Position numbers and translations under genes: made by a program. From positions 62,001 through 126,000 of the forward strand of contig NZ_JACJTB010000010.1 of the NCBI RefSeq assembly GCF_014698475.1: 64,000 bases of DNA. Direction: 5' to 3'. The notes under the pieces are model-generated. The model was not told the origin of the DNA and made no database searches. It was given only the letters and a program-made list of their open reading frames with translations. Within the stretch, counting starts at the first letter, position 1. Each line of letters begins with the position of its first letter. Of the stretch, positions 56,232-64,000 are shown one piece after another. The stretch comes from Nostoc spongiaeforme FACHB-130 (lineage in GTDB: Bacteria; Cyanobacteriota; Cyanobacteriia; Cyanobacteriales; Nostocaceae).

Positions 56232-58178
56232 TTACCCACCAACATGAATCCCTGGTCGCCTGTGGGAATTTTTTTCGGCGCGACGTAGAACTTCACGGGT
56301 AACTACTGCAATGTCACCTTCACCAAACAAGATAAACCTTAGTAGGTACTGGATAGGATTTCCCTCTACCCAACCAAAGTAGGCGTGAGGTATTTTACCA
56401 GTTTGGTCACGAATATAAAGCAACAAAGCAGCGATCGCATTTGGAACTGCGGCACTTTCCGCCCGTAAAATTCGATAATCTCCAACTTTTACGCCTTTGA
56501 CTCTGATCACATCAGTAAAATCTGACGCATCAGATATCAAAATTTCTAGAAAGATTATGGGATCTGTCGGCGGAATGTGGTTATCTTCCCGTACCTCTTT
56601 TTCTTTTAAAAAATATTCTTGTTCATTGCCTTCATTTAAGCGATTGGCAATGATTCTAATTGCGCCTTGACTTTCTTCGGCAATAAATTCACGGGCATTT
56701 TCATCAACTTCTATTTGTTCTACCCGCAGTTCCGTTGAGCGCCAAACACGGGAAACGAGGGAAGTTACAATGATTGTACCAATGAAGAACGCCGCAATTT
56801 TGATCCCTTCTGGTCTCTCAATAATATTGACAATGGTTGTATAGATAAAGACCAGGGTAATCAAAGCAAAAACAATTCGTCCTTGTGTGGAATTGTGTCG
56901 ATGGGCTGATAAAGTTACAGCAAATGCGGCAGAACTAATTAATACCAACACACCTGTAGCATAAGCACCACCCTGCGCCTCGACATTGGCTTGGAAAATA
57001 ATTGTAACTACAAAGGCAATACTTATATATACCAATACAAGTGGGCGGGTTAATAATGCCCAACTTGGTGCCATTCCATAGCGTGGTAAGTAACGCGGCA
57101 CAATATTTAGTAGCCCTGCCATTGCTGATGCCCCAGCAAACCACAGAATAGAAATAGTGCTTAAATCGTAAATTGTACCAAAGCCATTGCCTAAATAAAG
57201 ATGTGCCAGATAAGCCAGGGCGCGTCCATTGGCTTTTCCGCCTGTGGCAAATTCTGCGGCTGGAATTAAAACTGTAGTGACAAGACTGCTAGTGAGCAAA
57301 AAGAAGCTCATAATAACAGCAGCAGCCGTCAGTAGCTTGCGGGTGTTGCGGATTCTGCCTCTGGGCATTTCTGGGGTATCGCTACTACCACCTTGAACTA
57401 AGGGCATCACGGTGACACCAGTCTCAAATCCAGATAAACCCAAAGCCAAGCGAGGAAATAACAAGACAGCCAAGCCGATGAGGACAAAGAAATTGTTATT
57501 TCGCGCGAAAAGTGCTGTTTGCCAATTGGCGATCGCACCTGGGTGAATTACTATTTGATATAACCCAATGCTAATGACAAGCAAATTCAACAGCAGATAA
57601 ACTGCCACTAAAAATACCGCAATCCCAATTGCTTCTTTAAAGCCTCTCAAGAAAACTACACCGAGTAAAGCAATTAACATTAAGGTAATAGCAATACTTT
57701 GACTGTGCAGCAGACTTGGTGTCAGAGGGTTTTCAATTATATGGGCTGTGGCATCAGCCGCAGACAGAGTAATAGTAATAATAAAGTCAGTTGCCACAAA
57801 GCCAAGTAGACACAATACCAGTAATTTGCCTTGCCACCAAGACAGCAAATGCTCCAACATAGCAATAGAACCTTCACCATGTGGGCTTTTAGCAGCAATA
57901 CGGCGGTAGATGGGTAATGCACCAAAGAGCGTTAATAAAACCAAAATCAGCGTAGCAATAGGAGAAAGCGCACCTGCCGCCAATGCCGCAATTCCTGGTT
58001 GATATCCAAGAGTAGAAAAATAATCTACACCGGTTAAGCACATAACTTGCCACCAAGGATGCTGGCGGTGTGCTTCTTCCTTCTGGTAAGGCCCTTCCTT
58101 CTCTCGGCGGTTTTCTGCCAGTAGCCAACGCATAAACCGTCTACTGAGCCGTTTTGTTGAAAACATTGATTTAACCAT
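56232..58178 (-). CDS. APC superfamily permease
   Basis: 648 residues, about 12 membrane helices between residues 60 and 475, then a cytoplasmic C-terminal domain (about 480-640). The first helix contains [20 protein letters not shown] and helix 6-7 has [20 protein letters not shown], both of the APC type. The long N-terminal tail (45 residues) and soluble C-terminal domain are typical of a cyanobacterial/actinobacterial subgroup. Substrate (amino acid or K+) is not evident. Confidence 0.82.
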   Translation of the reverse strand: MVKSMFSTKRLSRRFMRWLLAENRREKEGPYQKEEAHRQHPWWQVMCLTGVDYFSTLGYQPGIAALAAGALSPIATLILVLLTLFGALPIYRRIAAKSPHGEGSIAMLEHLLSWWQGKLLVLCLLGFVATDFIITITLSAADATAHIIENPLTPSLLHSQSIAITLMLIALLGVVFLRGFKEAIGIAVFLVAVYLLLNLLVISIGLYQIVIHPGAIANWQTALFARNNNFFVLIGLAVLLFPRLALGLSGFETGVTVMPLVQGGSSDTPEMPRGRIRNTRKLLTAAAVIMSFFLLTSSLVTTVLIPAAEFATGGKANGRALAYLAHLYLGNGFGTIYDLSTISILWFAGASAMAGLLNIVPRYLPRYGMAPSWALLTRPLVLVYISIAFVVTIIFQANVEAQGGAYATGVLVLISSAAFAVTLSAHRHNSTQGRIVFALITLVFIYTTIVNIIERPEGIKIAAFFIGTIIVTSLVSRVWRSTELRVEQIEVDENAREFIAEESQGAIRIIANRLNEGNEQEYFLKEKEVREDNHIPPTDPIIFLEILISDASDFTDVIRVKGVKVGDYRILRAESAAVPNAIAALLLYIRDQTGKIPHAYFGWVEGNPIQYLLRFILFGEGDIAVVTREVLRRAEKNSHRRPGIHVGG

Positions 58179-58402
58179 TCAATTGGATTTTGTTACAAAA
58201 GTCGCGGGTTTGAGTGCTTGTAGTTTGGATGGAAGTTTTATTCAAAATTTTGAACTACAAATACACTCAAGGACTAAAGAACAACAAGTTTTTACATTAG
58301 AAATTTTCCCCAAATATTGATTCCCATAAACCAAGTCCTGACAAAAATCAGGAAAAGTATGACTTGTCTATGGATATTAGGTATAGATATAAGGAGTATT
58401 TT

Positions 58403-59410
58403 ATGCTGCGATCGCTCAAACAAAAGTTGGCATTAGTTATCTTATTAGCGTTTTCCTTGATCCTATGGCCTCATCATGCTTTTGCTTTGGTTCCCACAGA
58501 AAGCCAATTCACCACCGCCGTTGGTGCTTGTGAAGCTGTAATCTCCATTAAAAAAGGCACAAACCCTGGCAATGTTAGATTGCAACCAGGGCAGACTTAT
58601 CAAATAGTTGGTCAAAATAAAGATAACCCGACTCACTACCTGCTAGAAATTGCCAGTGCCAGTCCTTCTCGGCGTTGGGTTCCTATTAGTTGCGTTAATG
58701 CTGAGGGTGTGCCTTCCGACACAACTGGAAACATACCGCCTGTAATTCCTGTAGCTGTAGGTAATGACTATTTACTTGCAGTAAGTTGGCAACCAGCTTT
58801 TTGTGAGAGTAAACCCGAAAAAACTGAGTGTCAAACTTTAGCAAAAAACCCAGACCGTCCGGAAGCTACCAACTTCGCGTTACATGGTTTATGGCCTCAG
58901 CCAGAATCTAATATTTATTGCGGAGTCAGCAAAAGTGACATCGGTTTTGATAAAGCAAAAACTTGGTCAAAATTGCCTCCTGTAGAATCAGAACTGTCGC
59001 CTGAGACTTGGGCAAGGCTACAAGTAGTCATGCCAGGAACAGCTTCCAATTTGCACCGACATGAATGGATTAAGCATGGTACTTGCTATCAGGGTACACC
59101 AGAGGAATATTTTTCTGAGTCCATTGCTTTAATTGATACTTTGAATAAATCGCCCATTCAAGCATTAGTAGCTAGTAGTATTGGTCGCCAAGTTACCCTC
59201 AAAGATATTGATCAGGCCTTGTCGTCTTTTGGTGTGAATGCTGGTGACAAGATAGAAGTCAAATGCACCAATGCAGTATTAGGTGAACTTTGGGTTAACC
59301 TCAGAGGCGATATTACCTCTAACACTTTAATTAGTGACTTGTTAACCAATAGCCCAAAAGCCAAACTTGAGAAGTTCAAGTCTTGCTTAATTGACGATGC
59401 GCGTAATTAA
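58403..59410 (+). CDS. Secreted ribonuclease T2 family enzyme
   Basis: 335 residues from ATG 58403, chosen for AAGGAG 7 bp upstream; an in-frame upstream ATG at 58370 or codon at 58364 is less likely. A signal peptide (about 5-31, ending HAFA) leads to a 75-residue N-terminal domain with a Cys pair, then the RNase T2 domain with CAS I FALHGLWPQ and CAS II HEWIKHGTC, including both catalytic His and the structural Cys. It degrades RNA outside the cytoplasm, perhaps for phosphate or nucleoside scavenging. Confidence 0.9.
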   Translation: MLRSLKQKLALVILLAFSLILWPHHAFALVPTESQFTTAVGACEAVISIKKGTNPGNVRLQPGQTYQIVGQNKDNPTHYLLEIASASPSRRWVPISCVNAEGVPSDTTGNIPPVIPVAVGNDYLLAVSWQPAFCESKPEKTECQTLAKNPDRPEATNFALHGLWPQPESNIYCGVSKSDIGFDKAKTWSKLPPVESELSPETWARLQVVMPGTASNLHRHEWIKHGTCYQGTPEEYFSESIALIDTLNKSPIQALVASSIGRQVTLKDIDQALSSFGVNAGDKIEVKCTNAVLGELWVNLRGDITSNTLISDLLTNSPKAKLEKFKSCLIDDARN

Positions 59411-59442
59411 TTAAAGTTGTTGGGTTAAGTATAAAAGATAAG

Positions 59443-59477
59443 GGCGATCGCAGCCAAATTTAGTAGGTGCGATCGCC
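59443..59477. terminator. HIP1-based hairpin between convergent genes
   Basis: GGCGATCGCA (59443-59452) and TGCGATCGCC (59468-59477) pair perfectly, followed by TCATTATTTT on the plus strand. It lies between the RNase T2 and pentapeptide genes. Confidence 0.6.
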
Positions 59478-59491
59478 TCATTATTTTAGTC

Positions 59492-60010
59492 TTAATTCAA
59501 CTGACTATTACAGCGCCGTGATGTAACTCCATTGGGTAATGTTGTTTTGCATAAAATCACTGAATTACTGTTTTGTAAATCCTGATTAATTGCTGCTTTG
59601 GCAAGATTAGCATTACTAAGATTACTACTTCTGAAACTAGCCATTTTCAAATTCGAGGCTTCAAGATTAGCTCCTTGCAAATTAGCTCCGCCTAAAGAGG
59701 CTATGCTGAGGTTTGCCCCTGTTAAATCGGCTCCTTGTAAATTTGCATTGCGTAAGTCTGCCCACTCTAAATTGGCATACCGTAGATTAGTATGACTGAG
59801 GTTTGTTCTTTGCAAATCTGCCGAACGCAAATCAACTTTTTCTAAATTAGCACCTGAGAAATTTAACCCTGATAGGTCACAGCTAGGACATTTTCTGGTT
59901 GATTGCAGCTTTTTAACTGGACTTTGCCAAATTAAATTATTATCTTGGCTCACCAATGAAGTGATTATCAAACAACTGATAACACCTATAAATCTCAACA
60001 TAATAATCAT
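59492..60010 (-). CDS. Secreted pentapeptide-repeat protein
   Basis: 172 residues from ATG 60010 (GGAG just upstream; ATG 60001 also possible). A hydrophobic signal segment (about 5-20) precedes about 18 A(D/N)LxX pentapeptide units (about 45-135, for example LRNANLQGADLTGANL), which build a right-handed beta-helix. Cys pairs flank the helix (RKCPSC and two near the C-terminus) and may form disulfides. Function unknown. Confidence 0.85.
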   Translation of the reverse strand: MIIMLRFIGVISCLIITSLVSQDNNLIWQSPVKKLQSTRKCPSCDLSGLNFSGANLEKVDLRSADLQRTNLSHTNLRYANLEWADLRNANLQGADLTGANLSIASLGGANLQGANLEASNLKMASFRSSNLSNANLAKAAINQDLQNSNSVILCKTTLPNGVTSRRCNSQLN

Positions 60011-60051
60011 ATTCTCCAATCCAAAGAACTTATAAAAATAGCTATAATAAT

Positions 60052-60303
60052 TTATTTAGATTGGTAATCTAAGCAATTAAAAGCCTTTTTTATTAAAACC
60101 ATTGAAGGATTAACCACACATTTAATGTAAGGGTTTGCGTCAAAGAAACGACAATGATAACAAGGACATTTCCGAATTTGATTTACTGATATTTTTTTAA
60201 TTCTCTTTTGTATAATGAGACAAAGCTCTAAAATGACAAATACCAAAAAAGCCAAAACTGCAACCAAAAAAGCAGATGCTAAACATACTATTAAAAAAGA
60301 CAT
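60052..60303 (-). CDS. Small membrane protein with Cys-rich tail
   Basis: 83 residues. One long hydrophobic helix (about 2-32) followed by a basic stretch and a Cys cluster: CPCYHCRFF, then two more Cys (KCVV and NCLDY). Five Cys and one His could bind Zn or an Fe-S cluster or form disulfides. Similar proteins appear in Nostocales (from memory). It lies between the pentapeptide and RCK_C genes on the same strand. Confidence 0.6.
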   Translation of the reverse strand: MSFLIVCLASAFLVAVLAFLVFVILELCLIIQKRIKKISVNQIRKCPCYHCRFFDANPYIKCVVNPSMVLIKKAFNCLDYQSK

Positions 60304-60363
60304 ACTTTTATCTACATATTATTATTTTTTTAGTTTCACATTATATTATTAAAGAATAGAAAT

Positions 60364-60696
60364 TTAATTAAAATCACGAGAGTAATTACTAATGTAATGT
60401 GGTCGAGCTTCTAGCAAGCAGTTACTGAGAGAATAGTAAACAGAATGGATTTTTTTGAGAGTAACTTTGAGTGCTGGAACCATCATTGGATTAAGTGCGA
60501 TCGCTAGAATATAATCTCCAGCATAAATTTCTGGATTAGATTGTAGTGGAATGATTTGACCTGCTCTTAAAATACCAAGAAAAGCACATTGCTCAGGTAA
60601 AGTAACCTTGGCTAAATGAATCCCACAGTAAATACTATTTGATTGAATGGAAACACCAAATAAGCTAGGTTCGATAAAACTTTGATTTTCAAGCAT
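60364..60696 (-). CDS. Stand-alone RCK_C (TrkA-C) domain protein
   Basis: 110 residues. The core (about 11-72: SIYCGIHLAKVTLPEQCAFL, later EIYAGDYILAIALNP) has the TrkA-C/RCK_C fold that binds ligands in K+ transport regulators. No RCK_N or membrane part. A tail of 35 residues follows. It is 2.4 kb from kdpC and could relate to K+ regulation, though that is only context. Confidence 0.75.
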   Translation of the reverse strand: MLENQSFIEPSLFGVSIQSNSIYCGIHLAKVTLPEQCAFLGILRAGQIIPLQSNPEIYAGDYILAIALNPMMVPALKVTLKKIHSVYYSLSNCLLEARPHYISNYSRDFN

Positions 60697-60788
60697 AAAG
60701 TATTTTTAATTCTAGATATTATTCTGCATTTTTTTAAACCAAAAATCTAGATATAAGGATATATATTCCTGAAAATTAAACGTTATGA

Positions 60789-60836
60789 ATAAAATAAACA
60801 GATGTTTAGTTATAACTAAACATCTGTTTATTTTAT
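60789..60836. repeat. Perfect 48-bp AT-rich palindrome
   Basis: Two 24-bp arms (60789-60812 and 60813-60836) are exact complements with no loop (centre AGTTATAACT). It lies in the 350-bp spacer (60697-61047) between the RCK_C gene and the DUF7219-like gene. It could extrude as a cruciform or terminate the upstream operon. The rest of the spacer has only a TCTGACT heptamer run near 60955. Confidence 0.8.
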
Positions 60837-61047
60837 GATGAACTTGATGTAAGTATTTAAAATACAAAAGTCAGAAGCGATCGCAGTTGATGAATTATGG
60901 CTCTAGACAGTGAGAATATCTGTCTAGTAAAACCTTAATTCACTCTCATTCTGGATTCTGACTTCTGACTTCTGAACTCTTAATTTAAATATGCAATTTT
61001 GAGCAATAAAGTATTTAGGTAATTCCTGCCAATATCAACCTAAATAT

Positions 61048-61299
61048 TTATTTGAACTCTACACCAACACCCAATTCTTGCTTGCTGTATTGTAATTGTT
61101 GCCAAAGCTTACTAATCTGTTCGTATGCTTCTTCCAAAGATAGTTTTCCACCTGTTTCTAATCCAGCTATATAACCCACTTTTTGAGCAAATTCTTGTAG
61201 GTTGCTATGAAAAACTAAATTTTCTGGTTTGACTTTTCCGTAGTAGCGAGTGCAAGGATAAAGAAAATTATTTTTCTCTTGCTGATGATATTCCGGCAT
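61048..61299 (-). CDS. Small conserved protein (DUF7219-like)
   Basis: 83 residues, soluble. FLYPCTRYYGKVKPENLVFH and ETGGKLSLEEAYEQISKLWQ are typical of a small cyanobacterial family of unknown function (DUF number from memory). It starts 4 bp after the stop of the glycosyltransferase-like gene and is surely in the same transcript. Confidence 0.75.
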   Translation of the reverse strand: MPEYHQQEKNNFLYPCTRYYGKVKPENLVFHSNLQEFAQKVGYIAGLETGGKLSLEEAYEQISKLWQQLQYSKQELGVGVEFK

Positions 61300-61303
61300 A
61301 TAT

Positions 61304-62764
61304 TTAGACTAAAACTTCACTAAATCTCGAACCATTTCTTGATTTCAGCTTATTGTTTTTTACACGAACTTGCGGTAGGTTCTTTTTATCTTTATACAAG
61401 TAACAGATTTCTACTAAAGTTGGCCAAATTTCTAAAGAAGCATGAAATTGACTAATTACATCATCAACAATACGGGAGACATTTTGTTGAAAAAAATCTG
61501 GCTCAAACCCATAAAAAACTCTTGATAAGTTATTAGCAAATAATTGTAGAGACTGTTTTCTTTCTTCATTTTGAGTAGACTGTGATTCTTTGATGATTTG
61601 ATGATAAATAGCAGAAATTTTTTCGAGAATTTCTTCAGAATCTAGTAGAGTTACTTCACCAGAATAGTCAAATTTGATACTTAAATCATCAAGATGATAC
61701 AAGCTATCTTTAATTTTCTTTTTGAGCAGGCTGCATATTTCTTCATTAAATATTTCACTGGCGAGTGGATTTCGCATGTAGTTATTGCGAATATGGTTCT
61801 GAACAGCATCAACGTGAGCCGCAACAATACCTTCTTGCTGTATCCATAGCCGATATATATAGTCTTCAAACCTTAATCGGGTTGGGAAAAATGGCGGTAA
61901 ACCTAGCTGATTATCATATCCAGCTACGCCGCAATCCATCCGCCAATTTTTATTAGTAATCACCGGTCTAAAATTAGTCAGAATATAAAAATCATTCAAA
62001 TCATTAGGACTAATTTGGTTTTCATCATTGAGATACAGATGGACAAAATCAAGTGTATCAATATCATTAGTCCCGGTGCGGAATGTCTGGGCGATTTTGA
62101 CAACAGCATTATTAAAAACTGTTCCCTTTTGGACTAAAAGAGAGTTTTCAGTAAAGTAACCTTTTGTTGTGTTGGTTTCTAAATCCATTGCTGTATCAAT
62201 CAAATAGTCTCCCATCTCAAAGTTTTCGGGGACATGACTGACTTTTTTTCCGAGAACATCACCAAACGCGGTGAGGATGTCAAAAGATTTATGGATATAG
62301 CCATCTTTCTGCTCTGCTTTGATCAGTTTACCTCGACATATTTCATCATTTGATAAAGACTCTGGGCTAGTTTCAATGAGTGCATCTGGGCGCATATCAT
62401 CATCGGCGCTAACCATTAAATGTCCCAGGGTATACATAAGTGTAAAGTTACGATTTCCACCATAACTAGGTCGAAATAAATTTTTGACAAGCGACTCTAG
62501 TTTTTTATCCCGTAGTCTCTCATTTAAGAAATTAATAAATTGTTCTTTTTCGTGGGGGCCGACATAAAACACATCATTGACAGTTTTTGTTTGTTCAATA
62601 AGTGGATAGTATTTCTCGTAATTGGCAATACTGGAATCATCAAAAATGATCATTTTGACTGCGTGACCATTAGCCCAGAAATTCTCATCATACTTTTCAA
62701 CAGTTTGGGCTACATCTCTGAGGCGGTGAGTAGGAATAACGAAGACTGTTTCTTTCTGTCTCAT
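61304..62764 (-). CDS. Glycosyltransferase-like (GT-A) protein
   Basis: 486 residues. The N-terminal half has the GT-A plan: VFVIPTHRLRD at residues 7-17, IIFDDSS, and an acidic motif Asp121-Asp123 in VSADDDMRPDAL with FRPSYGGNRN before it. The C-terminal 180 residues are helical and charged. I infer a nucleotide-sugar transferase, but the family and acceptor are unknown. Coupled to the DUF7219-like gene. Confidence 0.6.
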   Translation of the reverse strand: MRQKETVFVIPTHRLRDVAQTVEKYDENFWANGHAVKMIIFDDSSIANYEKYYPLIEQTKTVNDVFYVGPHEKEQFINFLNERLRDKKLESLVKNLFRPSYGGNRNFTLMYTLGHLMVSADDDMRPDALIETSPESLSNDEICRGKLIKAEQKDGYIHKSFDILTAFGDVLGKKVSHVPENFEMGDYLIDTAMDLETNTTKGYFTENSLLVQKGTVFNNAVVKIAQTFRTGTNDIDTLDFVHLYLNDENQISPNDLNDFYILTNFRPVITNKNWRMDCGVAGYDNQLGLPPFFPTRLRFEDYIYRLWIQQEGIVAAHVDAVQNHIRNNYMRNPLASEIFNEEICSLLKKKIKDSLYHLDDLSIKFDYSGEVTLLDSEEILEKISAIYHQIIKESQSTQNEERKQSLQLFANNLSRVFYGFEPDFFQQNVSRIVDDVISQFHASLEIWPTLVEICYLYKDKKNLPQVRVKNNKLKSRNGSRFSEVLV

Positions 62765-62827
62765 AAATATTTTTGATTGACTAAATAGAGGTGCGATCGC
62801 AACATAAAATCAACTGCAAACAGTAAC

Positions 62828-63100
62828 TTATACTAATTTGCTCAAAGTAGCATTCATTTTATTAGCAATCTCTTGATTTCTTACCCGTCTAATCCCACCC
62901 CGTTCTCGTTGCAAAAGTTTTGTTTCTGGGGTATCTGGAATTAAATTAATATCTGCTAATCGGGAAAAGTATTGATGTTTTATACCTATCATTAACCAGG
63001 CATAACTTGATATTACTACCATCCATACAATAAAGCTCAAGCAGATTATTAACTTCATTTTTTCGGTTGTGAACAGAAAAATTTTCGCACAAAAAATCAT
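62828..63100 (-). CDS. Small single-pass membrane protein after kdpC
   Basis: 90 residues from 63100, or 76 residues from ATG 63058. One membrane helix (about 16-40 of the longer form) and a polar tail with RERGGIRRVRNQEIANKMNA. It starts 2 bp after the kdpC stop, so it is probably the last gene of the kdp operon. No family recognised. The usual cyanobacterial short KdpD in this place is absent. Confidence 0.55.
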   Translation of the reverse strand: MIFCAKIFLFTTEKMKLIICLSFIVWMVVISSYAWLMIGIKHQYFSRLADINLIPDTPETKLLQRERGGIRRVRNQEIANKMNATLSKLV

Positions 63101-63102
63101 AA

Positions 63103-63747
63103 CTAACTTGCAGATTTCAACGCATCCAAAGCTAAGTTCAATTTCAAAACATTAACTCCTGGCTCACCAAAAACACCCAAGAAGCGACCATCGGTATTTT
63201 GAGCTATCAAAGTTTCTAACTGTTGGGGTTGGAGTCCTCGCGCTTTGGCGACACGGTTAACTTGTGCTTTGGCGGCTTCCGGGGTAATGTGGGGGTCGAG
63301 ACTAGAACCAGAGGCGTAAACTAAATCAGCTGTAGGTTGGATACCTGCGGCTTTTAATCGATTTAAATCACCTTCAACACGTTTGCTGGGGTCAGGGTCA
63401 TCTTTACCTTTGATCCGTTCAATCAATGCTGAATTGCTTGGTGCTAAATTACTCGCACCCGAAACCCCAGTTTTTAAAACTCCAGCGTCATCTTTTTTCG
63501 GGTCAGCAGTGCTGTAACTGGTGGTACTAGGACGACTATTAAAGTATCGTTCGGAAGTGAAAGGTTGACCAATTAAACTAGAGCCAATCACTTGACCTTG
63601 GCTATTTTTAATCAGACTACCGTTGACTTGAAATGGCAAGATAATCTGTCCAATACTAATCATCACAAAGGGATAGATAAGAGCGCCAATTACCCACAAT
63701 ACTAAAGTAGAACGAATGGCTCTGTTAACTTCGCGTGCAAAACTCAT
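63103..63747 (-). CDS. kdpC: Potassium-transporting ATPase subunit C
   Basis: 214 residues from ATG 63747 (CCGGAG upstream). One N-terminal helix (about 15-36), GSSLIGQPFTSERYFNSRPS and DPHITPEAAKAQVNRVAKAR are diagnostic. KdpC stabilises the KdpFABC high-affinity K+ pump and the ATP site. The frame is open to 63900, but the extension overlaps the kdpF/G gene. The start shares a base with the preceding stop (TAATG), so it is translationally coupled. Confidence 0.95.
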   Translation of the reverse strand: MSFAREVNRAIRSTLVLWVIGALIYPFVMISIGQIILPFQVNGSLIKNSQGQVIGSSLIGQPFTSERYFNSRPSTTSYSTADPKKDDAGVLKTGVSGASNLAPSNSALIERIKGKDDPDPSKRVEGDLNRLKAAGIQPTADLVYASGSSLDPHITPEAAKAQVNRVAKARGLQPQQLETLIAQNTDGRFLGVFGEPGVNVLKLNLALDALKSAS

Positions 63748-63998
63748 TAGAATTTCTCCGGAACAAACATAACAAAGAATAAATAAGTAGAAAGGCTCAA
63801 AGTTACTAGTCCTAATAGACCTAATGACCAAGCCTGAAAATGAGAAAAACTTTCTCCGGTGGCAGCATAAACGACAGGTGCAACCACGATGTTTAAACAC
63901 ATTCCCAAAAACAGATATAAAGGCAGTTTTGGAATGTGGTAATCAGCAGTAAAATCAATTATTTCTGCCAAAATTTGAGGTAAAAGAAAAGTTTTCAT
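63747..63998 (-). CDS. KdpF/KdpG-like small subunit
   Basis: 83 residues, two hydrophobic helices (about 24-45 and 56-78). The C-terminal part (LVTLSLSTYLFFVMFVPEKF) resembles KdpF, the single-helix peptide of the Kdp complex, but carries an extra N-terminal helix, like the kdpG product described in Anabaena. It starts 2 bp from the window edge; kdpB and kdpA should lie beyond on the right. Confidence 0.75.
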   Translation of the reverse strand: MKTFLLPQILAEIIDFTADYHIPKLPLYLFLGMCLNIVVAPVVYAATGESFSHFQAWSLGLLGLVTLSLSTYLFFVMFVPEKF

Positions 63999-64000
63999 AA

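Noticed and set aside
63748-63900. N-terminal extension of kdpC
   Set aside because: It overlaps kdpF/G in another frame, lacks family similarity, and ATG 63747 has a Shine-Dalgarno and the known KdpC start.

Overview
This window is chromosomal DNA from a filamentous, nitrogen-fixing cyanobacterium, most likely Nostocales (Nostoc, Anabaena, Calothrix or Tolypothrix type). The reasons: GCGATCGC (HIP1) octamers are very frequent; dnaE is split and its C-terminal half carries the IntC part of the cyanobacterial DnaE split intein; there is a homocitrate synthase (nifV), the circadian Fe-S protein LdpA and a Ycf45-type ATPase; and heptameric tandem repeats (AGTGCTG, GTCATTR, TCTGACT types) are scattered through the spacers. 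There is no plasmid, phage or intact transposase signal. The only mobile-looking sequences are short inverted-repeat (MITE-like) elements.

Layout. 1-6.6 kb, minus strand: a partial Ycf45/R3H ATPase, ldpA with a G/C-rich octamer repeat inserted in frame, a REC-GGDEF-EAL regulator, a MOSC protein and signal peptidase I. 6.8-14 kb: a dihydroorotase, a long gene-poor repeat-rich stretch, tsaE, a membrane histidine kinase and a SWIM zinc-finger protein. 14.4-20.6 kb: lpdA, trpC, a small conserved protein ending in a MITE, a PsiE-like protein, nifV, a 58-residue membrane protein and a PD-(D/E)XK-like protein. 20.8-28.4 kb: the dnaE C-terminal half with IntC, gatA, two RodZ-like HTH proteins flanking an alpha/beta hydrolase, and bioF.

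29-40.7 kb: a 1681-residue hybrid histidine kinase, an orphan glycosyltransferase-like half protein, an unrecognised 444-residue protein, a Uma2 protein, a two-module repeat protein, a WGR/beta-propeller protein and a secreted DUF1400 protein. 40.9-47.9 kb: a CPA2 cation/proton antiporter fused to stress-protein domains, then a five-gene operon of two DUF2231 membrane proteins and haem-copper oxidase subunits II, I and III. Subunit II has lost most CuA ligands, so this is probably an alternative (quinol-type) terminal oxidase. 49-55.8 kb: gshA, trmL, a LysM/M23 cell-wall peptidase, tRNA-Met, sufE and a coiled-coil membrane protein. 56-64 kb: an APC permease, a secreted RNase T2, a pentapeptide-repeat protein, a Cys-rich membrane protein, an RCK_C protein, a small DUF protein coupled to a glycosyltransferase-like protein, and the kdpF/G-kdpC end of a potassium ATPase operon running in from the right edge.

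Most genes are housekeeping or central metabolism in short operons. The least ordinary parts are the oxidase operon with its paired DUF2231 proteins, the split intein, repeat DNA inside coding regions and operons, the nuclease-like gene coupled to a decayed partner, and the unannotated proteins at 35-40 kb and 59-63 kb.
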